A stretch of 64,000 nucleotides of DNA, taken from Centrapalus pauciflorus (Eukaryota > Streptophyta > Magnoliopsida > Asterales > Asteraceae). This document shows positions 48,591 through 61,654 of the stretch, in pieces. Each line of letters opens with the position of its first letter. Position 1 is the stretch's first letter. The notes beneath the pieces are model-generated. The model made no database searches, was not told the origin of the DNA, and saw only the letters and a list, made by a program, of their open reading frames with translations. Position numbers and translations under genes: made by a program. The stretch is from contig JAANYP010002792.1 in the NCBI GenBank assembly GCA_020465985.1, positions 12,501 to 76,500 of the forward strand. Reading direction: 5' to 3'.

Positions 48591-49649
48591 TATATATATC
48601 CCTATATATACTTTAAAAATATAATATTGACATATCAAACTATTTCTTAACATTTTCATTTTAGTTGAACAAAAATTACAATTCAAAATTCAAATGTATT
48701 CTTAGTTGAACAAAAAATACAATTCAAAATCCAAAATTTTAACACTTCCATTCTAAAGAGACAAAAATTACAATCTAGTTATGTTTCTACACCCAACATC
48801 TTCAACCTTTGGAACCTCCTGATTCCTTTATAAAAAGCATGTTTACAGAATGTATTATCTGCAAGTAACACAATGAAAAAAAGATTATGGTAAGATATGG
48901 TCATATAACTACAAATACTAATCAATAACGATAAGAACTAATCAGTTTAAAACCACCAAGATTATACGAGCAAGTTCCTAACAATCTTAAATCTTTCTAC
49001 CAGCTATTTGTATTTGCCCAAAATTAGTGTTTCATGGCAATCTATAAGAAGCACATGTTATATAAAATTAGAGATGTGGCTACCTATTTCCTACTCATAA
49101 CTCTATTCTTGCCTATTTTGTTTTAAAAAAAAAAAACAATATTAAGGAATATTCAAATATATACTTTGGTCTCAAAACCAAAATCGATTCCCATCCATTT
49201 TAATTACTCTATAAACATCAGCAACACTTAAAATCAATATTAAGGAATATAAAAAATAAACAGAAACAATTAATTCGATTAGAATCCCCCATATCAAACA
49301 TCCTTTGAACGAGTTTGACCAACAACAACAACAACACATGATGAGAAACTATAACTGTGACTGCAAGGAGTTGTCACTCTAAGGAAACAAACTGGAGGAT
49401 CATTTCTAAAAGCTATTATATAACACACAACAAATAAAAGCGCTATTATACTAATACAAACTTTAGGTAACAAATGCAAGGGAAAGATTATTTGAAACTC
49501 TTACGGAAAGTTTAATTCATTTACTCGTGTTCAGATTACGACGATGTGTATACACGTTGCACGAGTCATAATTTAGACCAATATTAAAGATGTTATATAA
49601 TCATACACACACACACAATAATAAATAATAAATTTTTGTAAACATTACC
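48591..49649. other. Gene-free interval
   Basis: AT-rich with a duplicated AGTTGAACAAAAATACAATTC word (48660-48730). It probably belongs to the decayed CACTA region. No gene. Confidence 0.5.
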
Positions 49650-50893
49650 TCCGTGTTTGAATTATTTTGTACTTGTCCTTTCATCATAACCATCATACGT
49701 GCCATATCTACTCACATTTCTTTAAGTTCTCCTTCGAGTTCATTGACACAAGCCTTCAATGCGGTACTTGGGGATCTTGTGAAAAACACGATCCTATATC
49801 CTTCATGATCAATACCTTCCCCAAGCATCACCCACCTTTCTATTTGTCCCCATCCATATCTGTACTAGATTCATCCATCACACTTTTCAACTTTTCTAAA
49901 TATTATTAACAATTTATCCAACCGTTATCATATGTAAGAAAAATGTGTCTTATATAAATTTTAAAATTATACCACATCAGCAGTTGAGGCATTCACGATA
50001 CTTCCATCTTTGTGTGTACGGCTTATACAATATACTATTCCACATGAAGGTCGAACCCCATCATTATTTGTTCTCTGCGATGTTAAAAAATTTATAAATG
50101 TAGTAAATCAAAAACAAATAGATTGTAGTACTACCTCATCATGTATAAGCCTCGCAAATGATTAGTCCCCATAACGTGTGAATCATTAAACTTGGAAGGA
50201 ATCCTTTTCTTCATATCACTTTCCTCTTGTCAAATTAGATATTAAAGATAACTTTATATATGTTTGCATTTAAAAACTTTTTACACATCAAACAAACATC
50301 AATTACCTGCCTATCCTTAGAAAACCACTAAATAATCAACTCCTTGAACTGCAACTTGTCAACCCTAGAGTCACTTTGGGTAGCCACTACTGATAAACTT
50401 GGATCATAATGGCTTCTCTTCAACTCATATTTCCATGACTTTCACTTTACTACCATGTCGGACATAACCCACTTTCTGATTTCTTTTGTTTCCGCCGAAG
50501 CATATATAAATTTATCCTACAAATGAAATAGCCAACACAATTCAAAATCCAAATAATTGTCAACAACAAATAAAGATTATCAAAGACTAAATAAACGTGT
50601 TACAAGAGACAACAAATCCTTCACGAGATTCCATATAAAACATTGTAAATATTACCTTCACTAGATTCCATAGATCTTTTTTGTTTTGGGAAATTTTCCT
50701 CCAATCCTTGTAATTTATTGCAACATGCCGAGACATCTTAACTAATGTTCCTAAAAAACGAGTAAAGTCAACTCCACCATCCTGCCACAGGCTGTCCTGT
50801 TTCATCAAATGTAACAACAACTAGCTCATTGCTATTCTTATCCCATATAGCTTGTTTCAAAGCTGGACCTCGAACCTTTTTCGGTGGACCTTC
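49650..50893 (-). pseudogene. Decayed CACTA/Ptta plant transposase (Transposase_24-like)
   Basis: Minus-strand pieces in order: KKVRGPALKQAIWDKN, VTFDETGQPVAGW, AINYKDWRKISQNKKDLWN, RKWVMSDMVVKWKSWKYEL, THKDGSIVNASTAD and WGQIERWVMLGEG followed by a coiled-coil-like ALKACVNELEGELKEM. This is the order of the plant En/Spm-associated Transposase_24 family (RGP..., G..., PL.Y..WK.VP...K..IW, W+.WK). Several frameshifts, stops and probable introns break it; the single open frame at 50587-50820 is one fragment. The role in the autonomous element is thought to be DNA binding rather than catalysis. Confidence 0.65.
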
Positions 50894-52883
50894 GTTCAAA
50901 AGATTTATAAATTATATGTATCTAGTCAAAGATCAACAGAAATTTGATACATGCTGGTAAATTATCTTTTCAGCTGGTAATTTATCTAATCCTCTATATA
51001 TAGTCACAACATTCAAAGTTAGCTGGTATTTTATCTAATAACCTCAATCATTATCGACAGCTAATATTAGTAATAAGCATCAATCTAAAATGTAAAATGC
51101 TTTTGCATCAATGTCATTACCATGGACAGTAACCAGCAAGAAGAAACTTTAAAATGCTTGCACCTTCAATAATGTAAAAGACATGAACAGAGATGGTTTT
51201 AATTTTATCACCAGAAAATGGCAAAATTGGTCCCAATCGGAATGATTTATATCTTAAAGTAGCAAACTGGAATTCTTTTTACTTTGGAATTGCATCTTCA
51301 AACTGATGGTCCTAATCGGTTTTCAATTTGGATCCAATTGAAAAAGATGTTCCAACAAAGCAAATCGTCGAATTGGATTCGGTCCATCTTTTTTTACCCA
51401 AAATCAAAACCTAAACAAATCCTTTTTTAAAATGATAGGATATACGAAGTGCATTAAGAACTTGTAAATTCTTCGCTTTTGATGCCATTTCATAAGAAAG
51501 TTTCAATCTTCACTCTTTTCTCTCTGCAACAAATAAAACCCATAAACATGTTTTGTTATATCTTGCATTCTTTTTCACAAGAGTCAAGGATTCATGCATA
51601 ATTAGTAAATGTACAAGTGTTTATGCATATAGTACAACTTTCTACTAAACCTAATTTATCATGCATGTAACCGAAATTTAGCAAAACCCCTGGAAACTTA
51701 TGTTAACTCTTGCATTCTTTCCAGGATAAAATAAACAAACTTCAAAAGTTCATGTTTAACGTGTTCATTCTTTTCATACCCAAATAGACTCTACAATCGG
51801 AATCTCAAACATCACTAACAAATATATACAAAAAGAATTACAACATTTTCATGCCAAAATCACACATGTAATGCAACATATATGCAAAAATAAAATTATG
51901 TAAATTATTTAGTAAAAAAACACAACATATATAACTTAAAGGTTTTGTAAGTTCGAATCACATACCAAAGTTTATTTCAGAACCAAAGTTGAGAAACATA
52001 TAGCCTTATAATGAATCCAGAAAGTACACTTAATGTTATGTATGGGAATACTGCTTATGATATAATTCTTATTCTTGGGTGTTAAATCCAATTTAGCTAT
52101 ACTCAAGAATATCAACAACCAAGGTATACCACCAAATGGCCATTTTCATTTTATAGGTCGAATAACTGATATGATCCCTTGAAAACAATTTTAAAATCAT
52201 AACTGAATTGCCATAACAATTTTAAAACAATTAGTGTTTTTTAAGCCTTGTATAGTTCAATTAAGACTCCATATCCAGCAATGTTACATACCGGTTGCAA
52301 AACAGATCTGGTTTATTAAGTAAGGTGTGCTTTGGTATTGAAAATTTGAGGGTTTACTAATTCTAAGTGCTTGGGTGTTGAAACTTTGATAGGTTTGAAG
52401 GGAGAAGAAAAGGCTGCAGGACACACCTTAGGACAACTGGGTAAAGGAGGTGCTATTCTTATGGTATGCAGAACTTCTAAAACAGAAATTTTCACTTGAC
52501 ATGTTTGTAGCATGTTTGTCTTTGTCATCCGTTGGTAAGTCATGTATTTTGTCAATCTTTCAGTGATTGTTTTCACTATGTAAGATTTAAATAGATTTTT
52601 AATTATATATTTAGATAAAATATTTCCTCATTACCTAATTTATATAAGTATAACGTAAAGTATTTTCTTTGCCCATCAAAAAATTACCCTGACTCTAATG
52701 TAAGTGAATCCGCCCTTGATATTAAGTGTCATTATTTCACCAAGGATGTCTCCCCTGCGGTCCAACAAATCAAACAGGAGCAATTAACCCAACAAAAACA
52801 ATCAGATTATGGATGTGGTCATATGATCCATCTTGTATTCTTTTACGTTTGAAGCAAAATCAATTAGAGAAAGAAAGAAATTT
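50894..52883. other. Gene-free interval, interior of the CACTA-like region
   Basis: Non-coding DNA. A minus-strand acceptor-like TTGGACCGCAG/GGGAGAC at about 52755 could join the leader exon at 52884. The frame 52316-52576 has no family signature. Confidence 0.4.
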
Positions 52884-53230
52884 ATACCTGAAGAGATTGA
52901 TTAACAGAGTAAATCGCAGAAATTGCAACTTCTAGGGTTTGCCTAGCGGAGCAATGCAGTGGGAGTAGGTGCAGTAGCGGAGGTGGAAGACGCCGTCGAA
53001 GCCGGAGTACAAGGCAAAGCTGATGCCGGCGCCTGATGCGGCGCGAAGTGAAGAGCCGTCGACATCGGTACGAACGAACTGCGTGCGAAGTGAGAGGCGA
53101 GAGAGGGGAATGGAGGCGGCGACGACTGAATATGTGAGGGCGGTGGTGGAGACGGCCGCAGCGACGATGGATGCGGTGCAGCGGCGGAGACTCCTCCGTT
53201 GGAGACGAGGGGTTCGATTTAGGGTCTGTC
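52884..53230 (-). promoter_or_regulatory. GC-rich leader-like exon
   Basis: Read on the minus strand: GC-rich, CT-rich sequence, AAACCCTAGAAG near its end, then CTCTTCAG/GTATAA, a good plant donor. It looks like a first exon transcribed leftwards towards the Transposase_24 remnant. It may be the leader of that gene or a captured host leader. The 138-aa frame over it (Arg/His/Leu-rich) is not convincing as protein. Confidence 0.4.
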
Positions 53231-53310
53231 AATGTGAGAGATGATGCTGCCGTTGGTTTTGTATGACTATGGACATTCGAATTCTTTCTCATATGCAATT
53301 TTGATTATTA

Positions 53311-53437
53311 CATTTGGCCTAGCGGTAAGTGAGAGGGGTCACGGTTCGACTCCCGTTTTAATCAAGTTGAAATATAGGTGGCATAAGTAAGTCTTGTGGT
53401 GAAAAAAGTAGGATAGTTTGTCGTTCAAAAAAATGCT
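53311..53437 (+). mobile_element. tRNA-derived SINE
   Basis: TGGCCTAGCGG (box A-like, 53314) and GGTTCGACTCC (box B, 53343-53353) are spaced as in a tRNA promoter, followed by ~80 bp of unrelated body and an A-run. No target duplication was resolved. Confidence 0.65.
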
Positions 53438-53559
53438 CAAAAAGATCTTATTATAAAAAACAAACGACATAGGAGACTGAATGGCAGATCGGGTGGCTGC
53501 TCTTCTCAACCTCTTTATTATATTTTTTATAAAACATTTCCAACTTTTAATTTCAGTCT

Positions 53560-53636
53560 TTGTAGATTGTGTAACCTTTACTGAGTGCTTTGCTTTCAGT
53601 CACTAAAAGGTTTTTATTTTTTAGTGGTGTTGTAGT
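53560..53636. mobile_element. CACTA-type right terminus
   Basis: The complement reads TACTACAACACCACTAAAA then CCTTTTAGTGAC, matching a CACTACAA-type end with the first base changed. It shares the AGTCACTAAAAGG subterminal word with 46490-46832, suggesting the two bracket one decayed ~7-kb element. Confidence 0.5.
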
Positions 53637-53887
53637 ACCCATCCGAGAAGAAGATTGCAAAAGAAGTTGTTCACCAAGAAGATTGGGATGGTATCATTAA
53701 GTCTTGGAGGACATACAATTAAGTGGAAAAAAGTAATCAAAAGATGGTGCTCAAAATTGAAAATACATTTCTTGACTTTTGTACATGGACATGCACTTAA
53801 CTTGTACTCGTTTTCGGTATAGTTTATCACATCTTCAATACTGACTTATATATTTAGTATATACATTTCAATCGGTATCATGACATA

Positions 53888-55072
53888 CACAAGCCGGGCC
53901 AAGGCAGCAAGTGGGTCGGGGCATAAAAATTTTCAAGTTATATACATAGGATTAGGCCCATTTTTTAATCAGATGCAGATAACCTGATAACCCATTTTAG
54001 TTTGCGGATTAGGTTTTCTTTTCATCAGATCCTCGCCGGTTACCCTTCTGGCTTCTGGAAGGCTGAAAATCAGAAGCGAGGCGTCGATGTAGAAGTCGAA
54101 GCGTCTCTTGGTTGCTACGCCGCTGCATCTTTATAGACAATGGCTATGGAAAATGAAGCGGTTTGACGGTTCGTTATGCGTGGCTGTGTGATAGTGGATG
54201 GCGTGGCATGTTGCAATCGATTTCAAAGTTCAACCCTTCAGGTGATCGGTTTCTTCATTTTATTGAAATACACTCTGTTTTATCAAACCACCAGGCAACA
54301 GTTCAGTTTCTTGGCTTTCTTGGCTCTGTTCGTCACCATGGATTTCTTGGCTAGTTGGCTGCCAATCATATTTATTAGTCTTGTTCATTGATTTCTTGGG
54401 CTATGTTCATCCATTTTGTGGCTCTGTTCATCCATTTTTTGGCTAGTTGGCTGCCAATTGTGTAGGCAGCAGCAAGGTTCAAGGAGTCAGCCTCCCAAGG
54501 TTTAATATCATATTGTGTATTTCAACTTTGCTGCTTTGATGATTCGATCTCATAGTCTATATTTTGAAATAAAAAATCCAATCTGGTTTGAACGATTTGA
54601 AATCAAGCAGTCAGCAACAAGGTTCAAAGAGCCAATCTAGTTAACTGATTTGAATGTCGATTTGAAATTTTGAAATCAACAGAGATGTTTCACGTTTGAG
54701 TTGCTGAAAATTCTACCAACATATATATGAATTATGAGATTAGTTTGTTTATATTATCTAAAATACAAATACAAGATTAGTAGATTACATGATTAAAGTA
54801 ACAAATATTAAAAATTGTTTGCGCAACACCAAATTGGAAGTTGGAACAACCGAAGAATCTGATTTCAAACCAATGCAGAGGACTAAATTGCCTATTTTAA
54901 TCAGGTTTTATCGTTTCATGCTCGAGTATTACATTATTTTACGAGTCTTCTTTGCTTGACTTGATTTGCAATGTTTGCTCAAAAAACTAGTGTGTTATTA
55001 GTTGAAGTACGTAGATTGGGCATCTTTCTATTACTTCGCCCTGGACATTAAAGTCCTCAAGACCGATCCTGG
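53888..55072. mobile_element. hAT-like element, relative of 43813-44951 (inverted)
   Basis: The right end complement CCAGGATCGGTCTTGAGGAC followed by TGTCCAGGGCGAAGTAATA matches the left end of 43813. The left end AAGCCGGGCCAAGGCAGC is diverged. The interior includes a leader-like GC-rich patch (54010-54160). Short frames at 54163-54391 are not recognisable. Confidence 0.55.
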
Positions 55073-55513
55073 ATATACATTTACAATGAATAACAATACG
55101 AAAATACAATCAAAATGATATGCCACTTCTGATCAAATCTTAGTAAATGTTGGAGTTAATTAATGTGCTGAATAAAGAAGATAAATTCAAAGATCAAGAT
55201 TGTTCCAGAAGAGTCAACGCATGTTATTAGTCTTCCAAAACCTTTTGGATGTCCATGAATAAAGACTTATCTTTGTATTTACTATTCAAACTTCAAAGAG
55301 AAGTCTAGATGATTTTAGTCTCTATGTAAGAACAAGTAATCTTTAGTATTTGTTTAAAACCATCTGAAACAGTTAAAAAAAAAAAATTTCCTATCATTTC
55401 TCTCAAACAAGTCACTAACAGTAAAGAACATTATTAAGTCAATTTCAGTTAGAAAATTTTTTATTATGAATTTACTTTTATAAGATTTATTAACTGAATT
55501 CTTTTACATCTTA

Positions 55514-55840
55514 TGGAGCGTTTGGTTCGCTGGAATCTGATGGAATCTGACAGAAAAGGAATGAGTTTTCCATTCTGATGGGTTGTTTGGTAGTCCAAAG
55601 GAATGGAATGACCATTCCACATTTCAAAAAAAATCCCCCCTTTTGAAGGAATGACCATTCCATAGCAAAATGGAAGGAATTTAAATTCCATTCCTTCAAA
55701 GCAATCCTTTTAACAACAAGTCTTCTCATTATCAACAAACTATAGTATTTGGATTCAAACAGATTCCATTCCTTCCAGAATTCCATTCCTTTGACAGGTT
55801 CCATTCCATTCCGTCAGATTCCAGCGAACCAAACGCCCCC
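55514..55840. mobile_element. Tourist-like (PIF/Harbinger) MITE, 327 bp
   Basis: TGGAGCGTTTGGTTCGCTGG and the complement GGGGGCGTTTGGTTCGCTGG as ends, TTA duplication (55511-55513, 55841-55843). Both arms contain GGAATCTGA and GGAATGGAATG words. Confidence 0.85.
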
Positions 55841-55849
55841 TTAGGTTGT

Positions 55850-56280
55850 AAACTTGTAATGTGATGAGATGGGTACCTTAATAAATGACGTAGAAAGTTA
55901 TTACAAGGTGGACCAATATATTTACACGGCGCACGTAGCCTTCACGTGGGACGTCCAGGTCATAAGAAAAGATTCTCCTAATAGATACGATTTTGGGCGT
56001 GAACAATTCAGTTGGAATAGAGGCCAGGTGTCCATCACACATTGGAGGAAAGATTTCACTGACACAACCAAAGGTATAAATAGAACTTTTCTTCTTGTAA
56101 ATAGATATGCACAATTGATAAACCCTCCTTTTCACCATTCTTCGTATTGCAAACCAATTACTGACTTAGGCATCGGAGTGTAGACGCAGGACACCCCTGC
56201 CTCAACCTTTCACCTAGTGTTTGTTACTCTGTTTTGCAGTTTGATGGCTCTCGGATTCGGGCACGAACATAATGGAACTG
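55850..56280 (+). mobile_element. LTR fragment, Ty3/gypsy Tat-like
   Basis: GGTATAAATAG (TATA box, 56073) followed ~90 bp later by ACTGACTTAGGCATCGGAGTG, closely matching the ACTGACTTGAGCGTCGGAGTG signature of plant Tat/Ogre-type LTRs. Neither terminus was fixed. The 104-aa frame at 55869-56183 is LTR sequence. Confidence 0.6.
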
Positions 56281-56462
56281 TGAGGCTTTAAAAAACAGAC
56301 ACATATTATTGGTATGGGCCTAAATGTGAATCTTTACTGATTATTAAAACTAATTGATAACTTTAAAATGACTATATATTTAACTATAAATTATACCGTT
56401 TTTAGAAACCGGTCTGCCGAGCAATACATGGATGTTATACTAGTTTGTACTAGTTATTAATT

Positions 56463-56765
56463 AAGGGTTTATTATGAGAAAACCAAAATGTTTTCACGTT
56501 TTTTTTTGCATTTTCGTCCCTTCATTTTATTTTTTTCCATTAAAAACCTCAAGTTATTTTATTCTTTTTAGTTTAGTGAAATTTGGACATTAGACCCCGG
56601 TTATAATTTGTGAACGTGGTTTAAAAACTGAAAAACCGGGTTCTAATGTCCAACTTTCACTAAACCAAAATGAAAAAATTAATTTGAGAACTTTCATGGA
56701 AAAAAATAACATGGAGGGACAAAGACGCAAAAAACATGAAAAGAACTATAAAACCAATGTCGTCC
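56463..56765. mobile_element. Foldback MITE
   Basis: Arms of ~140 bp pair: TTTTCGTCCCTTCATTTTAT versus complement TTTGTCCCTCCATGTTAT, and TTTAGTGAAATTTGGACATTAGA versus its near complement. No duplication was fixed. Confidence 0.65.
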
Positions 56766-56809
56766 ATAGATTAGATTAATCTAATGGTCTTGATTAAGGT
56801 GATATTTGT

Positions 56810-57060
56810 TTTTTAAGAAGTTAAAAGTTTGAAGTCTGAAAACCATGTCTGAAAATAAGAGGAGACCTTCAAATCTGAAATTAAAAGGCTCTGAATTTTA
56901 ACTCAAAGTACTCTCTTTCTCTTAAAATTCAGAGGGAAATTCAGAGATTGTAACCTCTTAAGTCTGAATTTAAACAAACAATACAAATTAAGTTAATATC
57001 TAAAATTCAGACTTCAGACCAAATTCAGACCCTCTTAATTGAAAACAAACACATCCTAAA
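56810..57060. mobile_element. MITE with TTTGTTTT ends
   Basis: GGTGATATTTGTTTTTTAAG and the complement GGATGTGTTTGTTTTCAATT as ends, with GTCTGAA words near both. Low similarity between arms, so tentative. Confidence 0.4.
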
Positions 57061-57264
57061 ACAATCAAGTTTGGAATTACTGAAAAAAAAAAAAGATTGG
57101 CATTAGTTATATTTTAGTTCATTCAATGGTAAAAAAAAAAAAAAAAAGATTGGAAGAAACAAAAAGATTGACATTTAATAAATATTGTTTAAAATAACAT
57201 TAATATGATTAATTTTTAAATCAAAAAAATTATACCGTAAAAACGAGAATTTTATACTCTTTAA

Positions 57265-57745
57265 AACGAGACGGATCATGATATATTTTTTTCGAAAAAA
57301 TTTACGTGTTTATTTTACGTTTTAAAAAAAATTACTCAGACCACGATGCAATATAGAATGACGAGATCATTCAATGTCGAAGAAAAACACTTGATATCGT
57401 ATATTCAACATCGAAATAATATACTATATATCATATATGCAACACTGCATATACATTCAATATTAACATAGCCAAAATGATGGTCAAAATTAGTAGTCAA
57501 AGTTGGTAGATTTAGTGAGAAGGGTCATGATATGTTTTTTTCAAAAAAACTTTTACGTGTTTATTTTTCGTAAAAAAATTTTTTTTACCCATACGACCAT
57601 CCAATATATATCGAGATTATTCAATGTCGAATTACAGTTTATATCGCATATTCAAAGTCGAATTAATATTATATATCATATATGCAACACTACATGTGCA
57701 CTCGATATTAAAGGAGTAAAAAATGGTCAAAGTGGGCAGTCAAAC
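57265..57745. repeat. ~253-bp tandem duplication
   Basis: Two diverged units, each running from GGRTCATGATATRTTTTTTTC through ATTCAATGTCGAA and ATATATCATATATGCAACAC to ATGGTCAAA. Non-coding. Confidence 0.8.
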
Positions 57746-57875
57746 TTAGTGGGCTACTATTAATTCAATGTTAATCACATACATACCATATTATCCCTAT
57801 TGTTATATTATAATCCAATTATTTAGATTGTTCTATAGTTCAACACTAAATTAAGGTTCTGCAATAATCTCAACC

Positions 57876-58203
<328 letters not shown>

Positions 58204-58255
<52 letters not shown>

Positions 58256-58323
58256 TTTGTGGTGTTGCAGTGCGGTTTTCACAAGTTTTCAGGTGCATTA
58301 TGGTTTTCCATTGAACCTTCCTC
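58204..58323. repeat. (TA)n plus duplicated family-B end
   Basis: 48 bp of TA, then a 70-bp copy of the last part of the preceding element (GCATTTGTGGTG...TTGAACCTTCCTC). Continues into a CT run to 58335. Confidence 0.9.
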
Positions 58324-58335
58324 TCTCTCTCTCTG

Positions 58336-60165
58336 TCTCTCTGACGCGTGCAAAACACACCTCAGGTTTTAATAACTAAATGAACCCAAAGTATAAATTA
58401 CACAACTGGCAGTGTACCAATCGTGTGCAATATAGCTTTAAGAATCACCCAGGATTTATCGAACTCAGAGAACGGATTAAAAAAAGGAGACTCCAATACT
58501 ACAACCTAAACCAATATTTAGCTATTTCGGACTTTTTGAGAAAATTATCAACTAGAGGCAATAAATAAAATTAATTAACCGAATAACTGAAGCGAACTAA
58601 GTAACACCAGAATAAAAGGTTAAACTAATATTTTTGGATTTTTTCGAAATAATTAAAAAAACTAAGTCTAGCAAACACAACTTAAACTAAACTAACAAAC
58701 GCACCACAAAAGGACAACTATATAATACGAACCAACTAACAAAAGCAAAATCAAATCAACTAACTTAAGCGAGTAAAGAACGATGATAAATTTTACGAAA
58801 CTCTTATATTACAAAAGCGTCACCCACTTGGAATTAGAAAACTATAATTAATTGGCGATGGATTGAATTGATTGATTAAAGACAAATTGGTTGATAACCA
58901 ATTATAAATTCAATTAAGCACGGAATTATGGATTAATTTACCGAATATTAGATTTCTCCAAATAAAGATTAAATCATGACAAAACACGTGAAAACAATAA
59001 AGTTAATTGAACTGAATTCCAATATTAACCAACAATCTTATTATCGCAAAAAGATGCTAAAAACTATCAATTAATACCGAGAATTCAACCAACCAACTTT
59101 ATTTATTTGGAAATCAAGCTTTACGGATTATTAGTTTTATTATCGCAACACAATGCCTAAAAACTAAGAAACACGCAAAGTTCTAGATCAATAATTCATC
59201 ACAAAATCATTATCGCAATACAATGCCTAGAAAATATAATCAATTATCAATTTTTCATCCAAAGTTTCAATTTTTATTAAAAACGCAGATTCAACCAACA
59301 ATTATTTTCGCAAAACAATGCTAAACGATTGATAAAAATCTGATTTTTAACAAAAATATATGAAGAACATCGAAAATCTAGTAAATATAATCCATAAACC
59401 GTCAATCAATCCAAAACCATGTCAATTAATACATAGAATTCATCATCCCAAGCGGGTGAACAAGAAAACTACTCACGATCCATAATAAAAACAGAAAATA
59501 AACAAAACTTAATAGCATTCATTATGAAATACGAAAGAAAAAGGAACGAATGTACCGAAATCTTGCAAAAAGTGACGAAAACCAACGATTACCGCTAACC
59601 GAATGCTTCAATCCACGCGAATATCAACTCCCGAATGATTACTTAACTAAAACTATGTTAAACCTACTTGAATATATGAAGAAAAACTGTAAAAATTCGT
59701 AAAACTAGGCTGGAAATCAAGAAAATTAGGTGCTGTCTTCGTTCTGGCCGAATCTGTTCTGTTTATAGGGATTCTGCGCCGCCTACGACCGTGTGCATTA
59801 AGTCCTACGGTCGTAGGCCCCTTTGACCTGGTCAACATCTTGCCCTAGCCCACGGTAATGCTCCTGGTACCTCCTATGGTCGTAGGCTTCCCCCTTCTAC
59901 GGTCGTAGGCTCTAAAAATTCACCAATTTCGCTTCTTTTCTTCTACAAAATCCACGAGAACTCGCCGGGGCTTCAAAGTTTGTCGGTTTTTCTTCGATGT
60001 TCATTCCTTCGTCGATAAAACCTCTTTTCTCCTACGAATCACGAAAATGAATGAATTAGATATCTTTTTCACATATTTCGAGAGAAAAACTTATCAAATT
60101 GCAAGGGAAATGATGCCAAAAATGTGTATAAATATGAGCATATCACTCTCTCTCTATATATATAT
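58336..60165 (-). repeat. Gene-free block, probably LTR-retrotransposon non-coding DNA
   Basis: No frame longer than 62 codons in 1.8 kb. ACTGGCAGTGTACCAATCGTG near 58406 and GGATTTATCGAACTCAGAGAAC resemble the start of a common plant LTR-element non-coding segment. GTATAAATATGAGCATATCAC near 60125 is TATA-like. Assignment is tentative. Confidence 0.4.
59781..59910. repeat. Four palindromic CCTACGGTCGTAGG repeats
   Basis: GCCTACGACCG (59781-59791), CCTACGGTCGTAGGC (59804-59818), CCTATGGTCGTAGGC (59873-59887), TCTACGGTCGTAGGC (59896-59910). Each of the last three folds on itself. Function unknown. Confidence 0.8.
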
Positions 60166-60171
60166 ATATAT

Positions 60172-60504
60172 ACAGGTTCAAATAAGTACCTCTCAAAAAA
60201 TCAAGTGCACCCGAAGGTACCAAACTTAAAAAACTTTTTGAAATTTTTTTTTCACATAAACATGTTTAATTTAATGTTATACACATGATATATGAATTTC
60301 ACATACATTCACATTTTCTGTGTCCTTAAAAATTATGTGAATGCTCAATGCATATTTATGCGAATGGTCATTCACACCATTCTATTCAAAAAAAAAAAGT
60401 TTTATTATGTTGTCTTATACATGTCTATTAAAAAAAAATACATGTGAATGATTATTCACATTAGGGTACGTTGGAATATCATAGGTATGCTGATGAACCT
60501 GATT
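60172..60504. repeat. TA-flanked element, family A, copy 3
   Basis: CAGGTTCAAATAAGTACCTC to GATGAACCTGATT, same orientation as 39396-39819, with an internal deletion. TA on the left, TA then TG (60505-60598) on the right. Confidence 0.8.
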
Positions 60505-60507
60505 ATT

Positions 60508-60596
<89 letters not shown>

Positions 60597-60603
60597 GAAA
60601 TAT

Positions 60604-61282
60604 GGTTCGAGAGAGTACCACCCCTTATGTAGCGCACCAGAATGTGTCACCTTTAACAAAAAACTTTTTTTTGATTTTTTTTCATAAACATGTTTTAATT
60701 AACGTTATAAAGATTATACTTAAATTTCATATACATTTACATCTCCTAGCTTGTAAATAAAATATGAACGTACACTTACATAAATTGAGTATATGTGAAC
60801 GTGCATATATGTGATGCGTGATTTCGTACACTTAGGGGTGTTTGGTTCGCAGATTTTTTTCTCTGTGATTTGCATTTTTTTTCAAAGGATTTGCATTATC
60901 CAGCATTTGCATTTGTCAGGATTTTCTCAAAGAATCTGCATTATCTTATTGAAAAAATTTGCTAATCTGAAGAATGTAAGGAAACTGTGATTTAAAACCC
61001 TTGAGGGGAGGATGGGTTTATAAATTACAAAGAAGGAAGGGATTTATAAAATCCTGAGATTTTAAGTCCTTACTGAAATCTATGAACCAAACACAGGATT
61101 TTAAATGCAAATCTCATGAAATCCGCGAACCAAACGCCCCCTCAGAATGTTCGAATTTGCGTGAAATTTATATATTATCTGTGTAATGTTAATTAAAACA
61201 TGTTTATGAAAAAAATTCAAAAAAATAATTTTAATAGTGGTACTTTCAGGTGCGCTGTGTAATAGTTGGTACTCACTTGAAC
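60604..61282. repeat. Family-C element with nested MITE
   Basis: GGTTCGAGAGAGTACCAC on the left and TTGGTACTCACTTGAAC on the right are inverted ends. Interior CATAAACATGTTTTAATTAA occurs near each end. Interrupted at 60835-61141. A CA/TA/TG tract (61283-61352) follows. Confidence 0.75.
60835..61141. mobile_element. Tourist-like MITE (GTTTGGTTCGC ends), 307 bp
   Basis: GGGGTGTTTGGTTCGCAGAT and complement GGGGGCGTTTGGTTCGCGGAT. Flanks TTA and TCA suggest a TWA duplication with one change. Ends resemble 55514-55840 but interiors differ. Confidence 0.75.
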
Positions 61283-61294
61283 ACACACACACAG

Positions 61295-61352
<58 letters not shown>

Positions 61353-61654
61353 TAATTTAAATTGTATTTTATGTTTTAGAACATCGAATATGATGCATGT
61401 ATATTCTCTTTCTCTCTCATTTAAACCGTTAAAAAATATGCCCTGTTTTCCTTTCTCTCCCCCTCTCTCTAAACACTACAAAACTCTAAAAAAACAGTCG
61501 CTGCCACGATCTCGAAGTCACGATGAACTCTTTCTTCTCCTTTATATCTCTCACGATTTGGAAGTACGATGGTCAATATATGACGATTTGGAAGCCAGAT
61601 GGTCAAGGAATGTAAAATATTAGATCTCATAATGAATGTAATAATTATTAGATG
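61353..61654. other. Gene-free interval with a 30-bp repeat
   Basis: ATCTCGAAGTCACGATG, ACGATTTGGAAGTACGATGG and ACGATTTGGAAGCCAGATGG repeat at 61510-61610. The 128-aa frame covering it begins in a microsatellite and shows no family signature. Confidence 0.5.

Noticed and set aside
52882..53298. 138-aa Arg/His-rich frame
   Set aside because: Better explained as a GC-rich leader exon ending in a splice donor.
53311..53360. Functional tRNA gene
   Set aside because: Box A- and B-like sequences are present but no cloverleaf or anticodon arm forms; SINE head is the better reading.
55869..56183. 104-aa frame
   Set aside because: Contains the TATA box and signature motif of a Tat-type LTR; LTR sequence, not a protein.
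59781..59910. CRISPR-like array
   Set aside because: Only four palindromes with irregular spacing in plant nuclear DNA; no cas genes.
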